Part shown: in pieces, positions 1 through 9,237 of the stretch
Position numbering within the stretch: the stretch's first letter is position 1
Layout: every line of letters begins with the position of its first letter
NCBI GenBank assembly: GCA_964517435.1
Contig: CAZFEC010000007.1
Span: 19,974-83,973 of the forward strand
From: BS150m-G50 sp964517435
GTDB taxonomy: Bacteria > CAIWAD01 > BS150m-G50
Direction of reading: 5' to 3'
DNA length: 64,000 nucleotides
Made by a program: the position numbers and the translations under genes
Notes under the pieces: model-generated
Databases searched by the model: none
What the model saw: the letters and a program-made list of their open reading frames with translations, nothing else
Told to the model about the DNA's origin: nothing

Positions 1-2
1 TG

Positions 3-344
3 GCACATATCCCTCTAATCGCTTCCTACCTGTCTTCACCGCAGGAGAAGCTGCGCCAGACCACTATCCGGGCGCTGGCAGCGACCTACGCACCGGAGGC
101 GCTGCCCCACCTGTTGCAGGGATTGCTGGATCCGCTGTTTACAATTCGCTCAGGTGTGGTAGACCGGTTGGATCGTTTTCCGGTGGGAAGTATCTACACT
201 CAGCTGCCGGCGGGAACCCCCCGTCATGAACGGGAGCTGATCCTGCGCGATTGCCTGCGCCGGGCGCAGACTGAATGCGGCTGGTGGACGCGGTGGCGTT
301 TGCAGCGGCGGTTGCGGCAACTGGAACGCTCATCCTCCGGCTGA
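3..344 (+). CDS. HEAT-like repeat protein, C-terminal fragment (5' end outside window)
   Basis: The reading frame is open from the first bases of the window, so only the last 113 or so residues are present and the start lies upstream. The visible part begins with a leucine/alanine-rich pair of helices (PLIASYLSSPQEKLRQ, then RALAATYAPEALPHLLQ), a spacing typical of HEAT or armadillo-like helical repeats. It ends in an arginine-rich tail. The TGA stop touches the stop codon of dnaG on the other strand with no base between them, so the two genes converge. The HEAT assignment rests on the helix pattern only; the function is unknown. Confidence 0.55.
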   Translation, partial: AHIPLIASYLSSPQEKLRQTTIRALAATYAPEALPHLLQGLLDPLFTIRSGVVDRLDRFPVGSIYTQLPAGTPRHERELILRDCLRRAQTECGWWTRWRLQRRLRQLERSSSG

Positions 345-2183
345 TCAGGAGGATGATCCCGGCAATTCCCGCAACTTTTGCGAGAGCTGCTGTACTTCGC
401 TCAGAAGTTCCGCTCTCTGGCCGGCATCCAGCTCCTGGGCGTCAAGCCGCTGACTTAGCTTCTTAAGCTCCGCCCTCAGGGAACGCTCCTGCAGCGCCCG
501 CAGATGATCCTGCAGCTCTTGTGCATCCCCTGGCAAAGGGGAGTGGTGCAGGTACTCCAGCAGATAGTTCTGTGCCCGCGCTTCCGAAAAGTGGGAACGT
601 ATCACATCGTCGTCGAGCAGCTGGTCACGGTTGAGCTCAGCCAGTTTCAACAGAGCCTGCTTGATACCGGCGTGTGCAATCCATTTGGTCACCTCTTCCC
701 GCGCGATCTCGGAACGCAGTTCCGGGTTACTCAGAAAAAGCTCAAGGATGCGCTTGGCGGGGTGGTGATCGTGTCCCGCTTCGCCGGAGGTTGCCGGTTC
801 CGCGGCGGTCGCGGAAGTGCTGGTGGTCGCCGCAGTGCGGACCTGTTTACGCAGCTGCTCCTTCAGCACCTCCGTCTCTACACCCGAAAAGCGAGCCAGC
901 CGCTGGAGAATCTGCTGCTGTTCGAAGACATCCTCAATCAGCGCCACCGTCTTGAGCAGGGACTGTAGAAAGGCGCTGAACTGACGCGGCGTCGCGTCGG
1001 GGATTTCCGCGCGGAAGCGGTCCAACCGCCAGGCAAAGATGTCGCGACCCTCCTGGAGCAGGTGCTCGAAATCATCCTCACCGCGACTGCGGATGAACGA
1101 GTCGGGATCTTCCCCCGGGGGCAGCTGGGCGACCGTTACCTGGAGACCGGCGGCGATCAGCAGGTCGGCACCGCGCGCCGCCGCTTCACTGCCGGCGGTG
1201 TCGGCATCGTAGAGGAGCGTAACCTTATCGGTATAACGCTTGATGAGGAAAGCTTGTTCCCGCGTCAGTGCGGTACCCATCGAAGCCACCGCATTACGGA
1301 TATCGAACTGGTGAAGCGCGATGACATCCATGTAGCCTTCGACTAGGAGGGCGTATCCCTCCTTGCGTAAACCGCCGCGGTTCTGGTAAAGGCCGTAGAG
1401 TTCGCGACTCTTGCTGTAGAGCGGATGTTCGGCCGAATTGATGTACTTGGGCGCGTCGCCTGACGCGCCGGGCAGCACCCTGCCCCCGAACGCGATCACC
1501 TTGCCGGAGAGGTTCAGCAGCGGAAACATCATCCGGTCGCGGAAAACATCATAAATTGTGTCACGTTGGCTGCGGGCGAACAGCACCGACTTCAGCAGGA
1601 TATCCTGACGGAATCCTTCACGACGTAAGTGCGACAACAAGCAGTCCCACTGGGCCGGCGCATAACCGATCTGGAAGTCGTTCAGGGTGGCGTCATCGAT
1701 GCCGCGTGATCGTACATAAGCGTCTATCGTTTGTCCGCTGTCTTGTTTCCGGTCGTCGGCGTCACCGGCGGAGTCCGCCTGCATCAGCTGCTGAAGGCGC
1801 TCGCGATAGAAGCGCGCCGCCCCCGCATAGATATTGCGCAGCTGTTCCTTCTGGCTGCGCTTCTCCGGTGACGGTTCACCGCCCTGCCGGTAGCGCATCT
1901 GGACGCCGGCGCGCACGGCGAGGAACTCCACCGCCTCGGGATAACTCATCCCTTCGTACTGCATGATGAAACTGAAGATATCGCCCGAGACACCGCAACC
2001 GAAGCACTTGAAAATCCGCTTCTCGGGGGAAACCATGAAGGAGGGCGTCTTCTCTTCGTGAAAGGGACAGCGTCCCTTGAGATTGGAGCCGGACCGCCTG
2101 AGTTCAAGGTACTGTGAGACGAGCTGTCCGATATCGAGTCGGTCTCGGATCTCCTCTATGACTTCCGGTTCGATGTACGGCAT
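345..2183 (-). CDS. dnaG: DNA primase DnaG
   Basis: Makes the RNA primers for DNA replication at the fork. The 612-residue length is normal for the family. The N-terminal CHC2 zinc finger is clear (C39, H42, C60, C63, with RCPFHEEKTPSF). The central catalytic Toprim domain has VEGYMDVIAL with E282, and LLYDADTAG with acidic D326 and D328, followed by LPPGEDPDSF. The C-terminal helical part, which normally binds the replicative helicase, starts near residue 430 and is poorly conserved, as usual. The ATG start has GGAGG about 11 bases upstream. It follows mutS2 by 32 bases on the same strand, so the two are probably co-transcribed. Confidence 0.97.
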   Translation of the reverse strand: MPYIEPEVIEEIRDRLDIGQLVSQYLELRRSGSNLKGRCPFHEEKTPSFMVSPEKRIFKCFGCGVSGDIFSFIMQYEGMSYPEAVEFLAVRAGVQMRYRQGGEPSPEKRSQKEQLRNIYAGAARFYRERLQQLMQADSAGDADDRKQDSGQTIDAYVRSRGIDDATLNDFQIGYAPAQWDCLLSHLRREGFRQDILLKSVLFARSQRDTIYDVFRDRMMFPLLNLSGKVIAFGGRVLPGASGDAPKYINSAEHPLYSKSRELYGLYQNRGGLRKEGYALLVEGYMDVIALHQFDIRNAVASMGTALTREQAFLIKRYTDKVTLLYDADTAGSEAAARGADLLIAAGLQVTVAQLPPGEDPDSFIRSRGEDDFEHLLQEGRDIFAWRLDRFRAEIPDATPRQFSAFLQSLLKTVALIEDVFEQQQILQRLARFSGVETEVLKEQLRKQVRTAATTSTSATAAEPATSGEAGHDHHPAKRILELFLSNPELRSEIAREEVTKWIAHAGIKQALLKLAELNRDQLLDDDVIRSHFSEARAQNYLLEYLHHSPLPGDAQELQDHLRALQERSLRAELKKLSQRLDAQELDAGQRAELLSEVQQLSQKLRELPGSSS

Positions 2184-2215
2184 CGCGGTCGTCTGCCTCC
2201 GTAACGGATTGTACT

Positions 2216-4723
2216 TTATCCTGCCGTGAGGGTGACGATGGTGACGCCGTCACCCCCCTCCGGCAATGTCCCCCGACGAAATTGTTTCACGTAGGGCATC
2301 TGCTTGAGGTACCGGTGGATGTTCTCGCGCAAAGCGCCCGTGCCCTTGCCGTGCAGAAGCGTGACCTCCAGCAGATCATTCATCAGGCAGCCGTCCAGAT
2401 AGGCGTCGATCTGATCGAGCGCTTCGTCGACCAGCATCCCGCGCAGGTCGATTGTCGGCAGGCTGCGGGTGGAATACTCGCCTCCCGCTCCCCGGCTGCC
2501 CGGTGTCCGGTCTGGCGGTGGCACGATGGTGGTGACGTCGTCGAGGGGAAATGTCATTTTGAACTTTCCCGATTGTCCCACGAGGACGCAGGCGGTGGGA
2601 TCAATCGAGATCACCCGCACCGGTTCGGTGATATCAACGATACGCACCCAATCCCCTTTGGCGAAACCGGGCTTGCCGATTTTTGTATCACGCTGCTTCA
2701 GCTTGCGGATTTGCCGGTCGGTAACCTCTTGCCGTTCCTCCAGCCGCTCCCGGGTCTGCTTGACGACTTCGGATTTCGCGGCGGCCACACGGATTTCGCG
2801 CACGGCGTTCTCTACCATCCGGTTCGATTCGGCCAGAATGCGCTTCGACTCCTCCAGGGCCTTTCGTTTGATATCACGCGTCTCACGGCGGACGCCCTTC
2901 AACTTCTGACGGTACTCCTGCAGCAGCGATTCCAGCTCCGTCTCACGCGCCTTCACGCGTGTGTGTTTCGTCTGATAGATCTGCATGCGGCGTCGCAGTG
3001 AAGTGATCAACTTCTCCATCGACTTCTGCTCCGTTCCCATGAAAAAACGGGAGCGGTCCACGATATGTTTGGGCGCTCCCATCCTCTGCGCGATTTCCAG
3101 CGCATAGCTCGAACCGGGCACTTCCGGTACGAACTTGAAAGTCGGCTCGATGCGCTCCTCCGCAAAGGACATCGAACCGTTGCTGATGTTCGACTGCTCG
3201 TGCGCAAAGGCCTTCAACCCGCCGAGGTGCGTCGTGATGATGGAGAGACCGGGGCTCTGCAGTAACCTTTCCATGATGGCCTTGGCCAGGGCGGTGCCAG
3301 CCTCCGGATCGGTGCCGGAACCCATCTCGTCGATCAGGAAAAGCGCGTTATCCTTGCTGTGCCGCACCATGCGCATGATGCGCTGCATGTGCGAGGAGAA
3401 GGTGGAGAGATCATTATCGATGGACTGCTCGTCGCCGATATCACTGTAGACTCCGCTGAAGAAGGGGATGCGGCTTTCCGGCGAGGCGGGGATCGGTAAA
3501 CCGGAAGCGGTCATCAGCGCCAGCAGACCGATGGTCTTCAAGGCGACGGTCTTGCCGCCGGCATTGGGGCCGCTGATCAACAGCATCCGTTGCTTGCCGC
3601 CGATATCCAGGTTCAGCGGTACAACCGTCTGCTTCTCCAGCAACAGCGGGTGGCGCGCTTCCCGGATTCGCAATTGCATCTGTTCGATCACCGTCGGCGC
3701 ACAGCCCTTAAGGTGGCGGCCGTAGCGTGCCTTGGCGTTCAGCAGGTCCAGGCGGTGCAGGCTTTGCAGCGCCGATTTAAGTTCCGGCAGTGCTTCCCGT
3801 AACCGCTCCGCAAACGCCCGCAGCAGCCTGGCTATCTCCTGCTGTTCCTGGCCGCGCAGGCGCTGGAGACGGTTGCCCGCTTCCACGGCCTCCGCCGGTT
3901 CGATGTAGACCGTGGCGCCGCTGTCGGACTGGTCGATGATGATACCCTGCAGCCGTCCCCGCATGTTTTCGCGCACCGGAATGGTCAGATGACCGTGACG
4001 GAAACTAACCAGGTTTTCCTGAGCCACCTGCTGCCGGGCGAGTTGCTCGGCGAGGCCGGTCATCTTCTTCTCCAGCTGGCGCTGCTCTTTTTTCAAGGTG
4101 CGACGGATATCCGCCAGTTGGGGAGAGGCGCTGTCGAGGATTTCGCCGTCGGGATCCGCAATCTTGTCGATCGCCTTGGTTTGAACGGCAAAGTCGCAGA
4201 GATCCTCCAGCAGAGGGCTGATATGCGGGTATGAGTCACGCTGCGTCTTAACCAGGCCGCTCAGGCGGGTTGACAGCTCCAGGATGATGCGCAGGTTGCG
4301 CAACTGCTCGCCGGTCAGGAAACCGCCCGGAGCTTCCAGTGCCTGCAATTCCTCCGTCGCCGGATGCAGGTCAGTCAGCGCCAGGCCACCCTGGTTTTCC
4401 AGGATGTCCATCATCTCGGCCAGGCAAGCCGACTCCCGCCGCACCGCCTCGAGATCCGCCAGGGGCGCCAATTTCAGCAGCAACTCGCGCGTGCCGGGAG
4501 AAGCTGCCCGCTCGGCGGCATTAGCCAGTACTCTGGAAAACTCAAGTGCCTGGTACGACGACATGCACCTATCCTTATCATCTCGATCCACACTGCGGAC
4601 GACGTGATACAAGCCGCCGTCCGCGCCTACGACTGACAATATATGAAACTCCCGCAAACATCCAGCCAACTCATTCCCCGCCGCTCGTATCACATCGCCT
4701 GCCGACTTACGGTCACGGGTCAT
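2216..4723 (-). CDS. mutS2: Endonuclease MutS2
   Basis: MutS-family ATPase with a C-terminal Smr nuclease domain; family members suppress recombination and/or rescue collided ribosomes rather than doing mismatch repair. It is 835 residues, close to the usual 780-800. The N-terminal core and clamp region precede the ATPase, with Walker A GPNAGGKT at 385-392 and Walker B LFLIDEMGSGTDPEAG after it. A long charged coiled-coil stretch (about 520-650) is followed by a small beta domain and the Smr domain, with IDLRG near 755 and LHGKGTG around H791. It lies upstream of dnaG in the same direction. All key motifs are intact. Confidence 0.96.
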   Translation of the reverse strand: MTRDRKSAGDVIRAAGNELAGCLREFHILSVVGADGGLYHVVRSVDRDDKDRCMSSYQALEFSRVLANAAERAASPGTRELLLKLAPLADLEAVRRESACLAEMMDILENQGGLALTDLHPATEELQALEAPGGFLTGEQLRNLRIILELSTRLSGLVKTQRDSYPHISPLLEDLCDFAVQTKAIDKIADPDGEILDSASPQLADIRRTLKKEQRQLEKKMTGLAEQLARQQVAQENLVSFRHGHLTIPVRENMRGRLQGIIIDQSDSGATVYIEPAEAVEAGNRLQRLRGQEQQEIARLLRAFAERLREALPELKSALQSLHRLDLLNAKARYGRHLKGCAPTVIEQMQLRIREARHPLLLEKQTVVPLNLDIGGKQRMLLISGPNAGGKTVALKTIGLLALMTASGLPIPASPESRIPFFSGVYSDIGDEQSIDNDLSTFSSHMQRIMRMVRHSKDNALFLIDEMGSGTDPEAGTALAKAIMERLLQSPGLSIITTHLGGLKAFAHEQSNISNGSMSFAEERIEPTFKFVPEVPGSSYALEIAQRMGAPKHIVDRSRFFMGTEQKSMEKLITSLRRRMQIYQTKHTRVKARETELESLLQEYRQKLKGVRRETRDIKRKALEESKRILAESNRMVENAVREIRVAAAKSEVVKQTRERLEERQEVTDRQIRKLKQRDTKIGKPGFAKGDWVRIVDITEPVRVISIDPTACVLVGQSGKFKMTFPLDDVTTIVPPPDRTPGSRGAGGEYSTRSLPTIDLRGMLVDEALDQIDAYLDGCLMNDLLEVTLLHGKGTGALRENIHRYLKQMPYVKQFRRGTLPEGGDGVTIVTLTAG

Positions 4724-4841
4724 GGGCCGGGTTCCTCACCTGTTGCCGATCACCCTGGATTTCGCTATTTTCAGAAAGTGGTTCGGAGTTTCCATCAACG
4801 CCCCGCCACAGCTTATCCGGTCAACCGAAAGGAGATGCCTT

Positions 4842-5027
4842 ATGGCCATGACACCTCCACCTCGTTGGGTTTTCGCGATTCTGGCTTGCGGAGGCAGTTG
4901 GGCCTGCGGGCTCTACAGCGGTATCGCCGCGTCCGGCGCCGGTAACGGCGGCACTATCGTCAGAGTCATCATTTACGGTGTCTTCACGCTGCTGATGCTG
5001 TGGGGCGTACTCGGAAAGAGACCGTGA
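4842..5027 (+). CDS. Small two-helix membrane protein
   Basis: A 61-residue protein with two hydrophobic segments (WVFAILACGGSWACGLYSG and IVRVIIYGVFTLLMLWGVL) and a short basic C-terminus (GKRP). The ATG at 4842 is chosen because AAAGGAG lies 7 bases upstream; an earlier in-frame start at 4722 would overlap the 5' end of mutS2 and adds unlikely sequence. Its TGA stop overlaps the GTG start of the next gene (GTGA), a sign of translational coupling. I do not recognise a family. Confidence 0.6.
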   Translation: MAMTPPPRWVFAILACGGSWACGLYSGIAASGAGNGGTIVRVIIYGVFTLLMLWGVLGKRP

Positions 5028-5362
5028 CCGGCGCCTGCGGTATCGAATGCGAGCGCTGTCCGATTTATATCGCGGCCCATGACGCAGACTATGCCGAGGA
5101 GCTGGCTCAGCAGTGGCGTCGTGACGGTCACAGCGAGGCGAAGGCGGACTGGTTCCGCTGCGAAGGATGTCACGGAGCGGACGAAGTTGTCTGGGGTGAT
5201 GATTGCGCGATCCGTGAGTGTTGCAAAACCTCCCGCGGTCTCGATAATTGTTCCCGTTGCGAGGTTTTCCCGTGTGACACAATCAATGAGTTTGCCAACG
5301 ACGGCATTCCGCATCACCGGGAGGCGGTTGAAAGCCTGCGGCAACGGGCAAAGAACGACTGA
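5024..5362 (+). CDS. DUF3795 cysteine-rich protein
   Basis: A 112-residue cytoplasmic protein with the DUF3795 pattern: CGIECERCPIYIAA at the N-terminus, RCEGCHG in the middle, then CAIRECC and CSRCEVFPCD. The many cysteines suggest metal or iron-sulfur binding, but no biochemical role is established. The GTG at 5024 is preferred over one at 5000 because it overlaps the previous stop as GTGA and has GGAAAGAG about 4 bases upstream. It is likely co-translated with the small membrane protein before it. Confidence 0.8.
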   Translation: MTGACGIECERCPIYIAAHDADYAEELAQQWRRDGHSEAKADWFRCEGCHGADEVVWGDDCAIRECCKTSRGLDNCSRCEVFPCDTINEFANDGIPHHREAVESLRQRAKND

Positions 5363-5389
5363 TCGGTACAACAACAATTCTGGGGTAGT

Positions 5390-5878
5390 TTGAAGAAGAC
5401 GACAGGAATCTATCGAGCGACCGGGAAAGATCTGGAGGCGCTGTTGGCCTGCCATGCGGCAGCCGATCGTGAAGACCGGTGCGTCTGGCTGGGCCGAAAG
5501 ATCGAATCCGGCAACTGCTATCTGCTTCGGCGAGAGGGTGATGTCGCCGGTTACGCTGTGTTCGAGTATTCTTTTTTCGATCTCGGCTTCATCACGCTGC
5601 TCTGGACGACGGCTAACCGACGCCAAGAAGGAGTGGCTACTGCTCTGATCGGTTATCTGGAGGAGCGCTGCCAGACCGCAAAGATCTTCACATCCACGAA
5701 TCGCTCCAACCACCCGATGCGTGCATTGCTCGCCAAACTGAATTATGTCTTCAGCGGCGAGGTAGATAATCTCGACGTTGGTGATCCGGAGCTGTTTTTC
5801 TGCAAACGGCTGGCACCAGCCGCTTCCGCCAATGGATTAGCTGGTGACCGGATTGATCACCCCCGCAACCCGGAGTAA
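5390..5878 (+). CDS. GNAT-family N-acetyltransferase
   Basis: A 162-residue protein with the GNAT fold. YRATGKDLEALLACHAAAD is the first strand-helix. VAGYAVFEYSFFDLGFITLLWT covers the central strands. RRQEGVATALIGYLEERC matches the acetyl-CoA binding motif A (R/Q-x-x-G-x-G/A), and a later NHPMRALLAKLNYVFSG matches the usual end of the fold. The start is a TTG at 5390 with GGGG a few bases upstream. The substrate cannot be told from the sequence. It sits 27 bases after DUF3795 and 2 bases before a membrane protein gene, so all are probably one transcript. Confidence 0.8.
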   Translation: MKKTTGIYRATGKDLEALLACHAAADREDRCVWLGRKIESGNCYLLRREGDVAGYAVFEYSFFDLGFITLLWTTANRRQEGVATALIGYLEERCQTAKIFTSTNRSNHPMRALLAKLNYVFSGEVDNLDVGDPELFFCKRLAPAASANGLAGDRIDHPRNPE

Positions 5879-5880
5879 TC

Positions 5881-6525
5881 ATGTCCCTGAGAACATTGAC
5901 GCTGCTGGTCATGATCGGCATCGCTGTCAATTTCGTGATACGCCTGGCCGGAACGCTGCCGGGAGTCTGGCTTATCACCAGACCGGCTGTGATCTCAGCC
6001 AGCGTTCTTCACCTGCTGGCCGCGCTGGCGGTTGTCTTTTTCTTCACCGGCTGTCAACACGCCGAGTGCTTCTCCGACCGGCCGCGCGTGCGCCAAGCGG
6101 CCGCCATAGCCGCCTGGGGCGCGATCATCGGTCTGCTGTTGCCGTTGAAGTCCTTCCTCTTCCACAGCTGTCTGATCCGCACTCTCCCGAATGCAGTGAC
6201 ACTCGGGGTGGAATTACTAGGGCCCTTGGTGGCGACGATTACGATGATCGTCTTTCTGATCGCACTCTACCAGGACCAGGAACTGCGACAGGACAAACGG
6301 CTGTCGCGCGGGATCCACTACGGCCTGGCGGGAACCGGTCTTTTCTTCTGGTTGCACCTCATCGTCATCTTCAATTACGTGATACACTTTCGTCTGCACT
6401 GGCTGTCACGGTTTCCCGTCTGGCTGGCCCCGGTGACGCTGCCGCTGGTTACCGCCGCTTCCGCAGCCCTTTTTTACTTCTTCTACACCTTCCGGCAGCA
6501 CCTCGCGCTGCCTTCTGAAAGCTGA
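5881..6525 (+). CDS. Polytopic membrane protein of unknown function
   Basis: A 214-residue protein made largely of hydrophobic segments, about six predicted membrane helices (for example TLLVMIGIAVNFVIRLAG, VLHLLAALAVVFFFTG, LLGPLVATITMIVFLIALY and VTAASAALFYFFYTF). Short basic loops (QDKRLSRG) lie between. It starts 2 bases after the GNAT gene, which argues for the same operon. I do not recognise a family. Confidence 0.65.
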   Translation: MSLRTLTLLVMIGIAVNFVIRLAGTLPGVWLITRPAVISASVLHLLAALAVVFFFTGCQHAECFSDRPRVRQAAAIAAWGAIIGLLLPLKSFLFHSCLIRTLPNAVTLGVELLGPLVATITMIVFLIALYQDQELRQDKRLSRGIHYGLAGTGLFFWLHLIVIFNYVIHFRLHWLSRFPVWLAPVTLPLVTAASAALFYFFYTFRQHLALPSES

Positions 6526-6582
6526 TCCGGCGACGACTCGCTCCGCTCTCTGACTACATCTTTTCGCTCTCTGTTAATCTGG

Positions 6583-6612
6583 TTGCTTTTTTCCGGAGCG
6601 GCGTGATATAAT
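6583..6612 (+). promoter_or_regulatory. Sigma70-type promoter for asnA
   Basis: TTGCTT at 6583-6588 and TATAAT at 6607-6612 are separated by 18 bases, within the normal spacing for housekeeping sigma factors. The asnA start codon is 52 bases downstream, with a GGAG ribosome site at 6655-6658. The surrounding stretch is AT-richer than the flanking genes. Confidence 0.6.
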
Positions 6613-6663
6613 TTCTTCTCAACTTGCGAGCCAAACTCACTTTCAATAAAGAATGGAGCAACT

Positions 6664-7794
6664 ATGAGTGATAAAAAAGCTGATCTGGCCGGACCGGGAA
6701 TCGGCACCTATGAACAGGTTGAGCAGGTTCTGCCCAACGATTATGAAAATCTGCTGACGCCGAAAGAGACTCAGATGGCCATCACTTTGGTCAAGAACAC
6801 CATCGAGGAAGGGCTCTGCCGGGAACTTAACCTGATCCGGGTTCAGGTTCCGCTGATCGTCGACGTCAACAGCGGTGTCAACGATTACCTGGACCGCGAC
6901 GGTTCTCGCACACCGATCCAGTTCCATATATCCAATGATTACGAGAAGAACCCGATCGACGCCCAGGTCGTTCAGGCCGCTACCAAGTGGAAGCGGGTCG
7001 CGCTCCAGCAGTTCGGGATGAAGCCGGGTGAAGGCCTCTACACCGACATGCACGCCGTCCGTAAGGACTACTTCCTGGATCACGATCACAGCGCCTACGT
7101 CGACCAGTGGGATTGGGAGATGGTGATCGAGGATAAGGATCGCAATCTTGACTACATGACGGACGCCATCAGAAAGATCTGGAAAGTGCTGCGGGAGGCG
7201 GAGCAGAAGGTACAGGAAGAGTTCCCGCAGCTGAAGAACAGCAAGTATCCGAACATGCCGGAGGAGTTGACTTTCCTGCACGCGGAAGAGATTCTCGACA
7301 TGTTTCCCGACCTGCCGCGTAAGGAGCGGGAAACCGCCATCCTGCAGAAGTTCCCCGCCGTCTTCATCTACGGTATCGGCTGGACTCTCAAGGACGGCTA
7401 TCCGCACGAGATGCGCGCCGCCGATTACGACGACTGGGTAACCGAGACGATATCCGCCAAGGGCGAGCCGATGCACGGCCTCAACGGCGATATTCTGGTC
7501 TGGAACCGTGTCACCCAGCGCCGTCACGAGCTGACTTCCATGGGTATCCGCGTGAATCCGGAGACGCTGAAAATGCAGCTCAAGATGACCGGGCAGGAAG
7601 ACTTCATGCAGCTGCCCTATCACCAGGCTATTCTCAATGGTAAGATTCCGCTCAGCTTCGGCGGCGGTATCGGCCAGTCCCGCACCTACATGTACATCCT
7701 GAAGAAAGCCCACCTGGGCGAGGTCAGCGTCACCGTCTGGCCGCAGGTACTCAAAGACATGTGCGCCAAGCGTAACATCAACGTGCTGGAATAG
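6664..7794 (+). CDS. asnA: Aspartate-ammonia ligase (asparagine synthetase A)
   Basis: Makes asparagine from aspartate, ammonia and ATP in the cytoplasm; a class II aminoacyl-tRNA-synthetase-like enzyme. At 376 residues it is longer than the E. coli enzyme (330). Recognisable blocks in order: VQVPLIVDVNSGVNDYLD, AATKWKRVALQQFGMKPGEG, LYTDMHAVRKDY, HSAYVDQWDWEMV, VFIYGIGWTLKDGYPHEMR, ADYDDWV, LNGDILVWNRVT, SSMGIRV-like (TSMGIRVNPETLK) and the C-terminal class II motif SFGGGIGQSRTYM. GGAG lies 5 bases upstream of the ATG. The gene stands alone behind its own promoter. Confidence 0.95.
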   Translation: MSDKKADLAGPGIGTYEQVEQVLPNDYENLLTPKETQMAITLVKNTIEEGLCRELNLIRVQVPLIVDVNSGVNDYLDRDGSRTPIQFHISNDYEKNPIDAQVVQAATKWKRVALQQFGMKPGEGLYTDMHAVRKDYFLDHDHSAYVDQWDWEMVIEDKDRNLDYMTDAIRKIWKVLREAEQKVQEEFPQLKNSKYPNMPEELTFLHAEEILDMFPDLPRKERETAILQKFPAVFIYGIGWTLKDGYPHEMRAADYDDWVTETISAKGEPMHGLNGDILVWNRVTQRRHELTSMGIRVNPETLKMQLKMTGQEDFMQLPYHQAILNGKIPLSFGGGIGQSRTYMYILKKAHLGEVSVTVWPQVLKDMCAKRNINVLE

Positions 7795-7918
7795 CGCTGT
7801 TGTCGAGAAACCAAGCTGGGGCGGACTTATGCAACTCCCAATGCATGAGTTCGCCCTGTTTACGTCGGGGAGGGGGATACGCCTTCCGTGCGCAACAAAC
7901 CAGGCAGGAGTGAACAGG

Positions 7919-9166
7919 ATGCAACCGGTCAGATTGATTGTCATCGGAGCCGGCAGCAGAGGCAACGCCTACTCGGACTGGGCGCTGCGGAACCCGTCAC
8001 GAGCGCGGGTGGTCGCGGTCGCTGAACCCCGCTCTATCTGGCGCGAACGCTTTGCCGCACGACACTCGCTTCCGCCGGCGGCATGCCATGCTGATTGGCG
8101 CGATATCCCGTCGAGTGAACCGGCTGCTGATGCGGTTCTGCTCACCACCCCTGACGCATTGCATGTGGATCCGGCGGTGGCGCTGGCGGCCCGGGGCTAT
8201 CATCTCCTGCTGGAAAAACCGATGGCGACCACTGCGGAGGATTGCCGGCGCATAGTGGAGGCTGTGGAACAGGCCGGGATCATTTGCGCGGTGTGTCACG
8301 TTTTGCGCTACACCGCCTATACCAGGCGTTTAAAAAGCCTGCTCGATGAGGGAGTCGTCGGGGATATCGTCAGTCTCAGGCATCTCGAACCGGTCGGATA
8401 CTGGCATCAGGCGCATTCTTTCGTGCGGGGCAACTGGCGGAATGAAGCCGAATCCGCTTTCATGCTCCTGGCGAAATCGTGCCACGACCTGGACTGGCTG
8501 CGGCATATCGTCGGCTCGCCCTGCCGCAGTGTATCCTCGTTCGGCAACCTCAAGCACTTCACCCCGGCCAACCGGCCGGCCGGAGCCGCCGACCGCTGTC
8601 TCGACTGCGAGCTGGCGGACAGTTGTCCCTACGCGGCTCAGAAGATCTACGGCCAGCGGCTTGAGCAGGGTCACCAAGGTTGGCCGCTGGACGTGCTGAT
8701 GACGCAGGTTACGCCCGACAATTTGGAGCAGACCCTGCGCGAGGGCCCTTACGGTCACTGTGTGTACAACTGTGACAACGATGTCGTCGATCACCAGGTT
8801 GTCAACCTCGAGTATGCCAACGGTACCACCGCAGCGTTTACCATGACCGCCTTCAATCGCGCCCGCGCCCGTCAGACCGATATCTTCGGCACCCGCGGTG
8901 AAATCAACGGTGACGGGCGTTACCTGCGTCTGTTTGATTTTCTGACCGACAGGACCACCGAGATCGACACCGCTGATGAACAGACGGCGGTGAGCGGCCA
9001 TGGCGGCGGGGACTGGGAGCTGATGACCGCTTTTATCGACGCTGTATCACATAAAGATCCCGGCCGGGTGCCCACCGGTCCCCGCGAGAGTCTGGAGACG
9101 CACCTGACCATCTTCGCGGCTGAACGGTCGCGCCTGGAAAAGCGGACCATCCATTTGCCGGAATGA
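7919..9166 (+). CDS. Gfo/Idh/MocA-family NAD(P)-dependent oxidoreductase
   Basis: A 415-residue sugar or cyclitol dehydrogenase-type protein. The N-terminal Rossmann fold starts at once with LIVIGAGSRG (6-15), and the family's EKP catalytic motif is at 99-101 (LLLEKPMATT). KSCHDLDWLRHI near 186-197 fits the active-site region. A three-cysteine segment (C227, C230, C236; RCLDCELADSCPY) occurs in one branch of the family. The ATG at 7919 has GGCAGGAG 8 bases upstream and starts exactly at the fold; an in-frame start at 7829 would add 30 unrelated residues. It is the first gene of the carbohydrate cluster; its sugar is unknown. Confidence 0.88.
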   Translation: MQPVRLIVIGAGSRGNAYSDWALRNPSRARVVAVAEPRSIWRERFAARHSLPPAACHADWRDIPSSEPAADAVLLTTPDALHVDPAVALAARGYHLLLEKPMATTAEDCRRIVEAVEQAGIICAVCHVLRYTAYTRRLKSLLDEGVVGDIVSLRHLEPVGYWHQAHSFVRGNWRNEAESAFMLLAKSCHDLDWLRHIVGSPCRSVSSFGNLKHFTPANRPAGAADRCLDCELADSCPYAAQKIYGQRLEQGHQGWPLDVLMTQVTPDNLEQTLREGPYGHCVYNCDNDVVDHQVVNLEYANGTTAAFTMTAFNRARARQTDIFGTRGEINGDGRYLRLFDFLTDRTTEIDTADEQTAVSGHGGGDWELMTAFIDAVSHKDPGRVPTGPRESLETHLTIFAAERSRLEKRTIHLPE

Positions 9167-9237
9167 CTTTTTACTGCTTCTCGTGACCTGTCTGTCTATT
9201 TTGGCCAGGACTGTCAATCCAGCGCGAGCGTATCATA

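Noticed and set aside
6643..7965. A 440-codon minus-strand frame opposite asnA
   Set aside because: asnA has full-length family motifs, a promoter and a ribosome site on the plus strand; the antisense frame has none of these.
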